This document shows positions 48,293-59,296 of a stretch of 64,000 bases of DNA, piece by piece. Each line of letters begins with the position of its first letter. Position 1 is the stretch's first letter. Source of the DNA: Salinicola socius (GTDB taxonomy: Bacteria; Pseudomonadota; Gammaproteobacteria; Pseudomonadales; Halomonadaceae); assembly GCF_001937195.1 (NCBI RefSeq), contig NZ_MSDO01000019.1, positions 62,001-126,000 on the forward strand. The letters run 5' to 3'. A model generated the notes under the pieces. The model saw only the letters and a list, made by a program, of their open reading frames with translations. It made no database searches and had not been told where the DNA came from. The position numbers and the translations under genes are program-made.

Positions 48293-48618
48293 GGATGAAT
48301 CACCTTCACTTCATCGACACTCGGTACGCGCATGTTCAGACGCTTGCTGGCCAACGATTCGATGCGGGCCGGCGAGGACCAGGTGCTTTCCTCGAGGAGC
48401 AGGCGCCCCCACTCCGTCTGCAGCGAATCCCGCTGATTCTCCAGCTTCTGCAGTCGGGCGTACTGCACCCGGGTCAGATGCGACGTGCTGATGATGGCCA
48501 GCGCCGTTATCAGCAACGCGATGATCACGATACCCAGCAATGAAGCGCGCACTCCCAGGCGTCGCGCAAAGGGCCAGTCACCGGCCTCCAGCAGACTGCG
48601 TCGTCCTTGAACGGCCAT
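48289..48618 (-). CDS. ftsL: Cell division protein FtsL
   Basis: 109 residues. A cytoplasmic N-terminus of about 25 residues, one membrane helix (LLGIVIIALLITALAII) and a periplasmic coiled coil with heptad leucines. It forms the FtsQ-FtsB-FtsL complex. It lies between rsmH (8 nt) and ftsI (4-nt overlap), the canonical place. Confidence 0.93.
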   Translation of the reverse strand: MAVQGRRSLLEAGDWPFARRLGVRASLLGIVIIALLITALAIISTSHLTRVQYARLQKLENQRDSLQTEWGRLLLEESTWSSPARIESLASKRLNMRVPSVDEVKVIHP

Positions 48619-48626
48619 GTTGCTCC

Positions 48627-49628
48627 TTATTTCGACGTCTCGGCGACAGGTCCCAGCTTCTCGGCGATGCGCATGACCGCACTGCGCGCGCGCGGGTTCG
48701 CTTCGACCTCGCTCTCGCTGGCACGCATTGCCTTGCCTACCGGCTTTAGCCGCTTGTTGAGCTGGTCTTCGCGGATCGGCATGCCACGTGGCAGATGCGT
48801 ATCCCCGCGTGACTGATCACGGATGAAACGCTTGACCAGCCGGTCCTCCAGCGAGTGAAAACTGATGACGACCAGACGCCCCCCGGTTTCCAACGCATCC
48901 AGGCCAACTGCCAGCGCCCGCTCCAGCTGGCCCAGCTCGTCGTTGAGATGAATGCGAATGGCCTGGAAGACCCGCGTCGCGGGATGCTTACCCTTCTCCC
49001 AGGCAGGGTGCGCTGCCTTGACGATCTCGGCGAGCCGATGGGTCCGCTCGATCGGCGCCTCCCGTCGCGCCGCGACGATGGCGCGCGCGATGCGCTTGGC
49101 GAAACGCTCTTCGCCATAGGTCTTGAAGACCCGCGCCATTTCCTGATCGTCGGTGCGCGCGACCCACTCGGCAGCGCCCATGCCCGAGGTCGGGTCCATG
49201 CGCATGTCCAGCGGACCATCACGCAGGAAGCTGAACCCGCGCTCGGGATCGTCCAACTGAGGAGAGGAGACGCCGACATCGAGAAGAATACCGCTCAGAC
49301 TGCCGTGGACGCCGCACGCTTCGGCGTGACGGTCCAGTTCTGCAAACACGCCACGACACACCGTCAAGCGTGAATCGTCGATCTCTGCAGCGACCTGCAG
49401 CGCGGCGGGATCGCGATCGATCGCGATCAGCCGACCCTGGGCGTCGAGCCGCGAGAGAATGGCGCGGGAGTGCCCCCCGCGACCAAAGGTGCCGTCGAGA
49501 TAGGCGCCGGAGGGGGATTGAATCAACGCCTCCACGGCCCCGTCGAGCAGCACGCTGGTGTGGCGAAAATCGGAACCATTCGCCGCACCGCCTGGGGATG
49601 CCTGTGAAGCGTTGTCGCGGTGCTGCAT
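48627..49628 (-). CDS. rsmH: 16S rRNA m4C1402 methyltransferase RsmH
   Basis: 333 residues, S-adenosylmethionine-dependent. Motifs: [48 protein letters not shown] and the C-terminal [13 protein letters not shown]. The start at 49628 ([11 protein letters not shown]) is the last ATG outside the rnpB sequence; a longer frame would run into that RNA gene. It begins the dcw cluster here because mraZ, which usually precedes it, is missing. Confidence 0.97.
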   Translation of the reverse strand: MQHRDNASQASPGGAANGSDFRHTSVLLDGAVEALIQSPSGAYLDGTFGRGGHSRAILSRLDAQGRLIAIDRDPAALQVAAEIDDSRLTVCRGVFAELDRHAEACGVHGSLSGILLDVGVSSPQLDDPERGFSFLRDGPLDMRMDPTSGMGAAEWVARTDDQEMARVFKTYGEERFAKRIARAIVAARREAPIERTHRLAEIVKAAHPAWEKGKHPATRVFQAIRIHLNDELGQLERALAVGLDALETGGRLVVISFHSLEDRLVKRFIRDQSRGDTHLPRGMPIREDQLNKRLKPVGKAMRASESEVEANPRARSAVMRIAEKLGPVAETSK

Positions 49629-49661
49629 GCAGATCTCGGTGTCGAACGGCGGAAATCGGAG

Positions 49662-50013
<352 letters not shown>

Positions 50014-50020
50014 GCGCGCA

Positions 50021-50049
50021 AGAATAACAGCACCCCGTAACCCTCTCAA
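50021..50049 (-). promoter_or_regulatory. Sigma-70 promoter of rnpB
   Basis: Minus strand TTGAGA (50049-50044), 17-nt spacer, TATTCT (50026-50021). The expected start is near 50014, which coincides with the start of the P1 stem. Confidence 0.8.
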
Positions 50050-50174
50050 GACAGCATTGCCGTGCGGGGCAAATGCGTTCACCGATCGAGCCGAACCGTC
50101 GCCCAACGCCGACACCCGCGGGCCAGGAAGCGGAGATACGCCCCCCTGTCACCTCGAAAACATCAGCTATCGAC

Positions 50175-51029
50175 CTACGGGTCGGACTTCAGCGCCAGTG
50201 CCAGCTGATACCAATGCTTGCGTCGTCCACCGAGCACTCGCACCACGACCGCTGCCGCACTCTTCACGGCAACGCCCTCCGCCAGCATCGCCTGAATCAG
50301 GGCCGTGCCCTCGACGTCGTCGGCCGCCTCCTCACGACGGGGCGCGCCAGCCAGCATGACCACGAACTCACCCCGCGCCTGATCGGGATCTTCGTCCATG
50401 ATTCTCAGCAGCTCGGTGGCAGAGCCATCGAGCAATGTCTCGAAAGTCTTGGTCAGCTCGCGTGCCAGCACCACCTGACGCTCGCCGACCACCGCAGCGA
50501 TATCCTCGAGCAGATCGCGAATCCGATGAGGCGACTCATAAAAGACTCGCGTTTCTTCCCGTGACGCACCCGCCTCCAGCTGTTTTCGACGCGCGCCGGA
50601 CTTGGCCGCCAGAAAGCCTTCGAAAGTAAACCGATCCGTCGGCAGGCCGGCCGCACTCAACCCCGCGACCAGCGCGCAAGGGCCAGGAATCGGCACTACG
50701 CGACAGCCCGCTCGACGAAGCTCGCGAACCAGGACGAAGCCCGGGTCGGAGATCAAGGGGGTTCCGGCGTCGCTGACCAGCGCCAGCTGCGCGCCGTCGG
50801 CCAGACGCTTTCTCAGTTGGTCGACACGTGCCGCCTCATTGTGTTCGTGCAGCGAAATCAGCGGACGCTCGATGCCCAGATGCCGAAGCAGACGCTGCGT
50901 GTGGCGCGTGTCTTCAGCAGCGATCGCATCGACCTCGGAAAGAATCCGGCCAGCCCTGGCGCTCAAGTCTTCAAGATTCCCAATCGGCGTAGCGACCACG
51001 TACAATACGCCTTCCTTTGTCTCGTTCAT
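50175..51029 (-). CDS. rsmI: 16S rRNA (cytidine1402-2'-O)-methyltransferase RsmI
   Basis: 284 residues. It modifies the same nucleotide as RsmH, from the neighbouring transcript. Motifs: LYVVATPIGNLEDLSARA, AEDTRHTQRLL, LVSDAGTPLISDPG, IPGPCALVAGLSAAGLPTD. The start at 51029 (MNETKEGVLYVVAT) is chosen from the family N-terminus; an ATG 30 nt upstream is possible. It is divergent from lpoA. Confidence 0.95.
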   Translation of the reverse strand: MNETKEGVLYVVATPIGNLEDLSARAGRILSEVDAIAAEDTRHTQRLLRHLGIERPLISLHEHNEAARVDQLRKRLADGAQLALVSDAGTPLISDPGFVLVRELRRAGCRVVPIPGPCALVAGLSAAGLPTDRFTFEGFLAAKSGARRKQLEAGASREETRVFYESPHRIRDLLEDIAAVVGERQVVLARELTKTFETLLDGSATELLRIMDEDPDQARGEFVVMLAGAPRREEAADDVEGTALIQAMLAEGVAVKSAAAVVVRVLGGRRKHWYQLALALKSDP

Positions 51030-51343
51030 TCGGTACCATCCGGATTGACATGCATTCACATCGATGACCGCCGCTGGCAGACTCGATGTTCAGTTCGGCA
51101 AGGAAGCCTCCGCGGGGCGGCGAGGGCCGTTCGTCATGGGCTGCAAGACTTCAGCGGAACAGGAACGGGCCGGCGCTGCGGGCAACGCTCGCGAGAATCG
51201 TCTCTTCGACAATCGAATCATCGATGACCGAGCGGAACGGCCACCGACGATCAGGCCAGCGATGATCAGGCCAGCGATGATCGACTTATCGATGAGCGGT
51301 GCCGACAGCGCCAGACCTCTCAACAAGTAAAGGGAAAGACATT
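51030..51343. other. Divergent intergenic region rsmI / lpoA with a tandem 15-bp repeat
   Basis: 314 bp. Two exact copies of GATCAGGCCAGCGAT stand head to tail at 51249-51278, followed by GATCG. Short open frames cross the region on both strands but lack ribosome sites and family features. The AGGGAAAG ribosome site of lpoA lies at the right end. Confidence 0.6.
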
Positions 51344-53204
51344 ATGCGTTACGCGCTGCGGCGACTTCTCCTGCCTCTGGCGGCCACCCTGGTGCTGGCA
51401 GGCTGTGCCGGTCAGAACATGATGCAGGGCAGCAGCGGCCCGAGCGCCCAGGAGCTGCTCGAACAGGCCCAGGGTCAGAGCGGCCAGCAGGCTGCGGCTT
51501 CCCGCCTCGAAGCGGCAGATATCCTAGCACGCCAGGGCGACACGGCGCAGGCGCTCCAGATCGCCGGCCAGATCGACAGCAGCCAGCTCGACAGCGGCCA
51601 ACGGGTCCGCTGGGCCATGGTGCTATCGGATAGCGCACTGGCGGAGAAAGATGGCCAGAGCGTCATCCGTGCCACCGATATCCTCGACAGCACGACCGAG
51701 CTGTCCACCGATGACCGGCAGACGCTGCGCTATCGTCGAGGCATGGCGCTGAGCATGATCGGCGAACCGGAAGCCGCGGCTAGGCTGCTGATCGATCTGC
51801 AGCGGAACAACGCGCCCTACGAGCTGAACGATGATATCTGGACACCGCTATCCAGCTTGAGTCCGCCCGCGCTGAACGCCCTGGCCGCAACGGGTAACGA
51901 TCCGATCACCCAGGGCTGGGTGGATCTGGCTCGACTCTACCGCACCAGCGGTGGCGATATTTCCAACCTGTTCGATCGCCTGGATCAGTGGCGCAGCCGC
52001 TATCCGGATCATCCGGCCAATCGTCGGCTTCCCAAGGATCTGTCGGCGTTGCGTCAGCTCGAAGGCAATGAGATCGATCGGATCGCGGTGTTTCTGCCAA
52101 GCAGCGGTCCGCTGGCCAACATCGCCTCGGCGATCCGACAGGGCCTGGAGACCCGTGCCAGCGACGCGAGAAATCAGGGGGAGCGCACCCCCGGACTGAC
52201 CTTCATCGATTCCAGCCAGCAGAACATCGACGCCCTCTATGCCCAGGCGACGATGAGCGGCGCCCAGGCAGTGATCGGCCCCCTCGACAAGGACAAGGTC
52301 AGCGAGCTCGAGACCCGCAGCGACGTCCCCCTGCCCACGCTCGCTCTCAACTACGGCGAGCATCCGCGCAACCAGGCGACCAACCTGTTCCAGTACGGCC
52401 TATCGGCGGAGGACGAAGCGCGCCAGGTCGCCCAGCGCGCCTATCTCGACGGTCACCATCGGGCCGGCATCATGGTGCCCGACAACGAGTGGGGATCGCG
52501 CATTCTGGCGGCGTTCCGCCAGACGTGGGAGAGCGATGGCGGCAGCGTCGCCTCGGTCGTCAGTTACGACCCTTCCGGCTCGGTCGCCACGGCAGTGCGC
52601 AATCTGCTCAACAGCGATCCCTCCAGCATGGACATGCTGTTCCTGCTGGCACTGCCCAGCTACGCCCGCCAGGTGCCGCCGACGCTGGATTTCTACTACG
52701 CCAGCAACCTGCCCATCTACGCCACTTCCCATCTCTACGAGGGTACGCCACAACCTCGGGCCGACCATGACCTGAACGGCGTACAGTTCCTCGACATCCC
52801 CTGGATGATCCCGGATGCGGCCGTTGGCGGCACCGACGCCTTGCCTTTCGCCTCCACCTACCAACAGCTCGTGGGGGAAGGTGACCCCGGCCTGCTCAAG
52901 CTCAATGCCATGGGCGTCGACGCTTACGAACTGGCCCGCCGCCTGCCGCTGATCCAGGCGTTGCCAAACACCCAGATCTTCGGCGCGACCGGCACGCTGC
53001 AGGCTCGCGACGATGGCCGTATCCAGCGCAAGCTGCCATGGGCACTGTTCCAGTCCGGATCGCCGCAACCACTACTGACGACATCTCCCTCGACATCGAC
53101 CGACTCGCTGCCGAAGCCTGAAGACGGCGCTGCCAACGCGACACCGCAAAGCACTCGGAACTCGTCCAATAGCGATCTGAACGGATTCGCGATGGATGCC
53201 GACG

Positions 53205-53221
<17 letters not shown>
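51344..53221 (+). CDS. lpoA: Outer-membrane lipoprotein LpoA, activator of PBP1A
   Basis: 625 residues. A lipoprotein signal ends in LAGCAG, the cysteine being lipidated near residue 22. The N-terminal third is helical repeat (TPR-like). The C-terminal part resembles a periplasmic binding protein (IAVFLPSSGPLANIASAIRQGLE; FDS-type and ALNYGEHPRNQ). It reaches across the periplasm to stimulate the synthase PBP1A. The start at 51344 gives the signal peptide. It begins the run lpoA-yraN-gmhA-dolP. Confidence 0.93.
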
Positions 53222-54225
<1,004 letters not shown>

Positions 54226-54230
54226 GACTT

Positions 54231-54788
54231 ATGAAGAAGACCCTGATCGTTTCCTCATGCCTGATCGGCCTGCTGACCCTTGGCGGATGCGCCACCAGCG
54301 GCAACCAGGATGAGAACTACGCCGAACGCACGCCCGGCGCCAAAGTCGAAGACAGCAATATTCAGAGCAAGATCTTCGATGCGCTCAATGCCGCGGACGC
54401 CCGCTACGGCGATGCCCACGTCAACGTCGATAGCTACAACAGCAATGTGCTGCTGACCGGGCAGGTGCCCAGCGATGATCTCAAGCAGCGTGCCACCGAG
54501 ATCGCCCGCGACGTCCGCAGCGTGCGTCAGGTGCATAACGAACTGATGGTCTCGGCCAACACGCCGGTCAGTCAGCGCATGACGGACACCTGGATTACCG
54601 GTCGCATCAAGGCCAACATCGTTGCCAACGAGGACCTGGACGCCAATCTGATTCGCGTGATCACCGAGAACGGTACGGTCTACCTGATGGGCCTGGTCAC
54701 ACAGCAGCAGGCCAGCGAAGCCACTGCCGCCGCCTCCGGCGTGGGCGGTGTCCAGCGCATCGTCAAGGTATTCGAATACCTCAACTGA
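54231..54788 (+). CDS. dolP: BON-domain outer-membrane lipoprotein DolP
   Basis: 185 residues. A lipoprotein signal MKKTLIVSSCLIGLLTLGGC is followed by two BON domains (about 42-112 and 120-185), each with a G[VQ]V-type turn (LTGQVPSDD, LMGLVTQQQ). DolP (YraP) binds anionic phospholipid at division sites and supports outer-membrane integrity. The start at 54231 opens the signal. A strong terminator follows. Confidence 0.93.
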   Translation: MKKTLIVSSCLIGLLTLGGCATSGNQDENYAERTPGAKVEDSNIQSKIFDALNAADARYGDAHVNVDSYNSNVLLTGQVPSDDLKQRATEIARDVRSVRQVHNELMVSANTPVSQRMTDTWITGRIKANIVANEDLDANLIRVITENGTVYLMGLVTQQQASEATAAASGVGGVQRIVKVFEYLN

Positions 54789-54849
54789 GCCTCTGAACTC
54801 GAGACCCGTGGCTGCAAAAAGGCCCGGAATGGAAAAGGGCCCGGAATGG

Positions 54850-54887
54850 AAAAGCCGCTGCCGAATCGAATTCGGCAGCGGCTTTTT
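54850..54887 (+). terminator. Terminator between convergent dolP and sspB
   Basis: 16-bp stem AAAAGCCGCTGCCGAA with its complement, followed by TTTTT on the plus strand and TTTT on the minus, so probably bidirectional. Upstream, a roughly 16-nt unit (AAAAGGCCCGGAATGG) occurs twice in tandem at 54816-54848. Confidence 0.92.
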
Positions 54888-54953
54888 GCTTTTGGGATAC
54901 CCTCGCTCCGGCTAGCGCCACGCCGGGCAAGGGTAAAGCTGGACAGCGAAAAC

Positions 54954-55451
54954 CTATTTGACGATACGCAGCGACGGCTTGCCTTTTTCGGGACGAGTCG
55001 GCGCCTCGTCATCCCGCTCATCATCGACAGATTCGGTCGACTCGGGAGAACGGCTTTCCGCGCGGTTCTCGACACTTTCCAGTGTCGGGCGACCCTCGTC
55101 TTCCAGCGCCGCCTCTTCTTCGCCGGAGAAGTTAGGCATGACCGGCTCCTGACCGAAGACCATACCCACGCCGTTTTCACGCGCATAGATAGCGATCAAG
55201 GCATCCATCGGTACCACGACCTGCATCGGCTGACCGCTGAAACGCGCCCCGAAGGTGACCGCCGCATTGTCGATCGCCAAATCGCGCACGGCGGCCGGTG
55301 CGATATTCAGCACGATCTGACCATTCTGCACGAACTGCTGTGGCACCTTGACGTCGGGCTTCCCGGCATCGACCACGATATACGGCGTTTGCTCGTTATC
55401 CAGCAACCACTCATAAAGAGCTCTTGCCAGATAGGGACGGCTAGTCAGCAT
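54954..55451 (-). CDS. sspB: ClpXP adaptor SspB
   Basis: 165 residues. The N-terminal 110 residues form the fold that binds the ssrA tag (SRPYLARALYEWLLDNEQTPYIVVD, FGARFSGQPMQVVVPM). A long acidic linker leads to the C-terminal ClpX-binding motif KPSLRIVK. It delivers tagged, unfinished proteins to ClpXP. It follows sspA with 36 nt between. Confidence 0.96.
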   Translation of the reverse strand: MLTSRPYLARALYEWLLDNEQTPYIVVDAGKPDVKVPQQFVQNGQIVLNIAPAAVRDLAIDNAAVTFGARFSGQPMQVVVPMDALIAIYARENGVGMVFGQEPVMPNFSGEEEAALEDEGRPTLESVENRAESRSPESTESVDDERDDEAPTRPEKGKPSLRIVK

Positions 55452-55487
55452 GTCATCTCCTTTCAGGCAGCTTACGACAAGTGCCGC

Positions 55488-56114
55488 TCAGCTACGCATC
55501 TCACGTTCGGATTCGGATAGCGCCACCTTGAAAGCGTCACGCGCGAAGACCCGCTCCATGTAGTCCATCAACGGAGCGACCTGCTTTTCCGGCAGCTCGA
55601 CGCCCAGCGCCGGCAACCGCCACAGGATCGGCGCGATGCAGCAATCCACCAGCGTGAACTCTTCACTCATGAAGAACGGCATGTCTTCGAAGATCGGCGA
55701 GATACCGGCCAGACTCTCGCGCAATTCCTTGCGCGCCTTCTCGGCGTCCTTCTTGGAGCCCTGCTGGATCTGCTCGACCAAAGGGCACCACTCTCGCTCG
55801 ATGCGATGCATCCACAGCCGACTCTGCGCACGCGCCACCGGATAGACCGGCAACAACGGCGGATGCGGGAAACGCTCATCGAGATATTCCATCATGACCT
55901 TGGACTCGTAAAGTACCAGGTCGCGATCCAGCAGCGTGGGAACGCTGTTGTAGGGATTCAGATCCGCCAGCTCAGCGTTGTGCTCGTCGGCCGAGACGTC
56001 CAGGATATCGACGGCCACGCCCTTTTCCGCCAACACGATTCTGACGCGATGGCTGAAATGATCCTCACTGCCTGAGTAAAAGATCATCGACGATCGCTTG
56101 GCCACTACACCCAT
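55488..56114 (-). CDS. sspA: Stringent starvation protein A
   Basis: 208 residues with a glutathione S-transferase fold that binds RNA polymerase and alters promoter choice under stress. N-terminal thioredoxin-like part ([19 protein letters not shown]) and the proline-containing helix PYNSVPTL are typical; it lacks GST catalytic residues. The start at 56114 has a strong GAGGAAA ribosome site 5 nt upstream. It forms an operon with sspB. Confidence 0.97.
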   Translation of the reverse strand: MGVVAKRSSMIFYSGSEDHFSHRVRIVLAEKGVAVDILDVSADEHNAELADLNPYNSVPTLLDRDLVLYESKVMMEYLDERFPHPPLLPVYPVARAQSRLWMHRIEREWCPLVEQIQQGSKKDAEKARKELRESLAGISPIFEDMPFFMSEEFTLVDCCIAPILWRLPALGVELPEKQVAPLMDYMERVFARDAFKVALSESEREMRS

Positions 56115-56225
56115 GAAACTTTCCTCGAATTAATTCAACGACCAATGGTAACACGGCGGGCAACCCGACCGGGGCCTCACCATGACCATGGAGAGCTCGA
56201 TGGCTCACCCGCCATATCCCAACGA

Positions 56226-56254
56226 CAAAACGCCCGACTGATAAGTCGGGCGTT
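56226..56254 (-). terminator. Intrinsic terminator of rplM-rpsI
   Basis: Minus strand ACGCCCGACT / AGTCGGGCGT with a TATC loop followed by TTTTG, 25 nt after the rpsI stop. Confidence 0.88.
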
Positions 56255-56278
56255 GAGCGCAGAGGTGATCCCGAAAGA

Positions 56279-56668
56279 TCAGCGCTTGGAGAACTGCGGA
56301 CGACGACGAGCTTTGCGCAGACCCACTTTCTTACGCTCGACTTCACGAGCATCGCGGGTCACGTAGCCGGCTGCACGCAGCGGACGACGCAGGTCTTCGT
56401 TGTAAACCATCAGCGCGCGGGTGATACCGTGACGAATCGCGCCGGCCTGAGAGGAGCCGCCGCCACCCTTGACCGTGACGACGACGTCGAACTGGCCAGT
56501 CGTTTCGGTCAGTTCCAGCGGCTGGCGCACGACCATCTGTGCGGTAACGCGGCCGAAGAACTCACCCAGTTCACGATCGTTGACGGTGATCTTGCCGGAG
56601 CCCGGCTTGAGAAACACGCGAGCGGTAGAAGTCTTGCGACGCCCGGTGCCGTAATACTGTTGTGCCAT
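56279..56668 (-). CDS. rpsI: 30S ribosomal protein S9
   Basis: 129 residues. Start [19 protein letters not shown] and the basic C-terminus ending QFSKR, whose last arginine touches the P-site tRNA. It follows rplM by 11 nt. Confidence 0.99.
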   Translation of the reverse strand: MAQQYYGTGRRKTSTARVFLKPGSGKITVNDRELGEFFGRVTAQMVVRQPLELTETTGQFDVVVTVKGGGGSSQAGAIRHGITRALMVYNEDLRRPLRAAGYVTRDAREVERKKVGLRKARRRPQFSKR

Positions 56669-56679
56669 GACGGTTACCC

Positions 56680-57108
56680 TCAGATGTTCAGTTCTTGCGG
56701 CTGCTGCGCGGCGTGCGGATGCTCGGTACCGGCATACACCTTGAGCTTGGCGTGCATGGCACGACCCAGCGGACCTTTAGGCAGCATGCCCTTGACGGCG
56801 CCTTCGATGACTCGCTCCGGCGCGTGGTCGATCAACTTCTCGAACGACATGGTGCGCAGACCACCCGGGTAACCGGTGTGACGGTAATAAGTCTTGGCTT
56901 GCGCCTTGTTACCGGTCACGTGCACCTTCTCGGCGTTGACCACGACGATGTAGTCGCCGGTGTCGACGTGCGGGGTGTATTCCGGCTTGTGTTTGCCGCG
57001 CAAGCGGCGTGCGATTTCTGTCGCCAGACGACCGAGCGTCTTGCCCGATGCATCAACGACATACCAATCGCGCTGCACGGTATGCGGCTTGGCACTGAAC
57101 GTCTTCAT
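56680..57108 (-). CDS. rplM: 50S ribosomal protein L13
   Basis: 142 residues, an early 50S assembly protein. [20 protein letters not shown] and [24 protein letters not shown]-type blocks are standard. It is first in the rplM-rpsI operon. In E. coli L13 represses its own operon at the leader; the leader hairpin here is consistent with that. Confidence 0.99.
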   Translation of the reverse strand: MKTFSAKPHTVQRDWYVVDASGKTLGRLATEIARRLRGKHKPEYTPHVDTGDYIVVVNAEKVHVTGNKAQAKTYYRHTGYPGGLRTMSFEKLIDHAPERVIEGAVKGMLPKGPLGRAMHAKLKVYAGTEHPHAAQQPQELNI

Positions 57109-57118
57109 GAGTGTTTCA

Positions 57119-57136
57119 CCAAATAAACGTATTTGG
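57119..57136 (-). promoter_or_regulatory. rplM leader hairpin next to the ribosome site
   Basis: CCAAATA-CGTT-TATTTGG on the minus strand ends 10 nt before the rplM ATG and covers the GG of its weak ribosome site (TTTGGTGA). A second hairpin, GAAGCG-TT-CGCTTC, lies just upstream. A candidate target for autogenous control. Confidence 0.5.
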
Positions 57137-57243
57137 GCGTCGAAGCGAACGCTTCTCGGCCATCCCTATTTTTCTTGGGTTACTCGTCCGGAGCGAGCTG
57201 CGGGGCAGCTGCCGTTCGGTCGGTAACGGTGCGAAGAGCGCGC

Positions 57244-57272
57244 ATTGTACACGAGCCTTTGGGACGGCGAAA
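57244..57272 (-). promoter_or_regulatory. Possible promoter of rplM-rpsI
   Basis: TACAAT at 57249-57244 with TTTCGC 17 nt upstream (57272-57267). The leader would be about 130 nt. Confidence 0.45.
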
Positions 57273-57381
57273 GATCGACTTGCGATCTGTAGAGACGATC
57301 TTCGCGCCGGCCCCGCTTCTCGCCACCTGCTGTTGTCGCTCCCTCTTTCATTCTCAAGCATTGCGGAACGCACCCCGGACT

Positions 57382-58563
57382 TCAGGGCTTGTGCGCCAGC
57401 GCCAGGTAATCGCGGGACTGCATCTCCTGCAGACGAGACAACGTCCGCTCGAATTCGAAACCGAGGTTCCCGCCCGTGTAAAGCGACTCGACCTCGGTCT
57501 CCGCGGAGAGCAGCAACTTGACCGCACGGTCGTAGAATTCATCGACCATGCTGATGAAGCGCCGGGCCTGATCGTCGGTGCCTGCGCCCATCCTTGGCAC
57601 ACTGGACACCAACACCGTGTGAAATTCCCGCGACAGCTCGATGTAGTCGTTCTGACTGCGCGGCCCGTCACAGAGCATCTTGAAGTCGAACCAGACGACG
57701 CCTTCATGCAGCCGACGGGCTTTCAGCTCACGATGGTTGATCGTCAAAGGTGCATTCTCTTTTCCCTCGTTGCCGGCCACCGAGCGAAAGCTTTTCGCCA
57801 GCAGCTGCTCGGCCTCGGCATCGAGCGGCGAGTGAAATATCTCGACCTGCTCGAGAGCCCGCAGGCGATAATCCACGCCGGAATCGACGTTGACCACCTC
57901 GCAGTGGCGCTTGAGCAGATCGATCGCCGGCAGGAACCGGGTCCGCTGCAGGCCATCCTTGTAGAGATCGTCGGGAACGATATTGGAAGTCGCCACCAGC
58001 ACCACGCCCTGGGCGAAAAGTGCCTCCATGAGGTTGCCCAGGATCATCGCATCGGTGATGTCCTTGACGTAGAACTCGTCGAAGCAGATGACCCGCGCCT
58101 CGGCGGCGAACGTGGCCGCGATCTGCGTCAACGGATTCTTCTCACCCTTGTGCGCCTCGAGTTCACGATGCACACGTTGCATGAAACGGTTGAAATGCGT
58201 GCGCATCTTGCGATCGAACGGCAACGACTCGTAGAACACGTCGACCAGGTAGGTCTTGCCGCGCCCCACGCCGCCCCAGAAATAGAGCCCCATGACCTGC
58301 GGTTTGCCGGGCGCCTCGGGCTCCGCGGCCTTGCGCTTGCCGAAAAGACCCGCAACTTTCGAGAGCGCAGACTCGCCGGAGACGGTGGCGGACGGCTTGG
58401 GTGCGGGCGTTCGCTGAAGATCGTCGTACAGGCGCTGCAGATGTTTGACGGCGTTCTCCTGCGCGGCGTCGTGACTGAAGTCATCGCGCTCGAGATCGGC
58501 GCGGTAGCGTGACATCGGCGTCATGGCATGCGGATGTGACGTCGCGGACTGGGGAGAACTCAT
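57382..58563 (-). CDS. zapE: Division-associated AAA ATPase ZapE (AFG1/YhcM family)
   Basis: 393 residues. Walker A GGVGRGKTYLVD near residue 100, Walker B VICFDEFYV, then sensor LVATSNI. ZapE joins the division ring late under stress in E. coli; yeast AFG1 is a mitochondrial relative. A 30-residue insert (SGESALSKVAGLFGKRKAAEP) precedes the ATPase core. The start at 58563 has GAGG 13 nt upstream; ATG at 58524 or 58515 would be closer to the E. coli length. Confidence 0.93.
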   Translation of the reverse strand: MSSPQSATSHPHAMTPMSRYRADLERDDFSHDAAQENAVKHLQRLYDDLQRTPAPKPSATVSGESALSKVAGLFGKRKAAEPEAPGKPQVMGLYFWGGVGRGKTYLVDVFYESLPFDRKMRTHFNRFMQRVHRELEAHKGEKNPLTQIAATFAAEARVICFDEFYVKDITDAMILGNLMEALFAQGVVLVATSNIVPDDLYKDGLQRTRFLPAIDLLKRHCEVVNVDSGVDYRLRALEQVEIFHSPLDAEAEQLLAKSFRSVAGNEGKENAPLTINHRELKARRLHEGVVWFDFKMLCDGPRSQNDYIELSREFHTVLVSSVPRMGAGTDDQARRFISMVDEFYDRAVKLLLSAETEVESLYTGGNLGFEFERTLSRLQEMQSRDYLALAHKP

Positions 58564-58650
58564 GGCGGTATCGTGACCTCATGTCGAAACAGGTGGCGGC
58601 ATTATACCCTCCGACGAAAGTCTTGACAGCGGCAACCAGACAAGGAAGGT

Positions 58651-58681
58651 TTGACCCGGTAACCGAACGGGTCGATATAAT
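58651..58681 (+). promoter_or_regulatory. Probable promoter of zapG with palindromic spacer
   Basis: TTGACC (58651-58656) and a perfect TATAAT (58676-58681), spacer 19. GACCCG-N9-CGGGTC (58653-58673) fills the spacer, an arrangement typical of repressor or spacer-remodelling activator sites. Confidence 0.55.
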
Positions 58682-58764
58682 GGCCCCGCACTGATCTTAC
58701 GTAGCGATCTTGTGCACCGGGCAAAGAGACAGGTCGTGCCAGTCACGACAACAAGGAGCGCAAT

Positions 58765-59217
58765 GTGAACGAAAGCAATATCGACTGGATTCTGGCAATC
58801 GCCTGCTTTCTGGCGGGCATCGGTATCGGCGCCCTTTGTTATCACCTGCTGAACGCCAATGTGGCCCGCAATCAGAAAGTGCGCCAGCGCCTGGCAGAGA
58901 CCGAGCTGGAGCTCAATCAGGTCAAGGATGCCCTCAACGATCATTTCGCCAAGGTCGCCGATCTGGCCTCCAGCATTCAGCGCCAGAGCCATGATCTCGA
59001 GCAGCATCTCATCCACGGTGCCGACAAGCTGGTCGACGATCTCAAGCTCAAACGCCGACTGCACGGCAACCAGGACGAGAGCGAAGAGGTCGACGCGCCA
59101 CAGGTCCCGCGTGACTACGCCGATGGTACGGGCGGCACGCTGGCCGAGGATTACGGCATTCGCCAACGCAAGACGGCCGAACAACAGGACGGCACGCTGC
59201 AACCCCCCCGCTACTGA
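58765..59217 (+). CDS. zapG: DUF1043 membrane protein ZapG (YhcB)
   Basis: 150 residues with a GTG start after AAGGAGCGCAAT. One N-terminal membrane helix (IDWILAIACFLAGIGIGALCY) is followed by a coiled coil (about 38-90) and a polar tail. In E. coli YhcB links cell division and envelope growth. It is divergent from zapE, another division gene. Confidence 0.9.
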   Translation: MNESNIDWILAIACFLAGIGIGALCYHLLNANVARNQKVRQRLAETELELNQVKDALNDHFAKVADLASSIQRQSHDLEQHLIHGADKLVDDLKLKRRLHGNQDESEEVDAPQVPRDYADGTGGTLAEDYGIRQRKTAEQQDGTLQPPRY

Positions 59218-59296
59218 CAACGACTGTCTCGCCGTTCAGTTCCTCACGACCCGTCCCCGGCCGAACCGGGCTAACGACGGGTCTGCGGGAAACGCC

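Noticed and set aside
51064-51330. An 88-codon frame in the rsmI/lpoA gap, containing a 5-residue repeat
   Set aside because: The repeat comes from the tandem 15-bp DNA repeat. No ribosome site and no protein-like composition.
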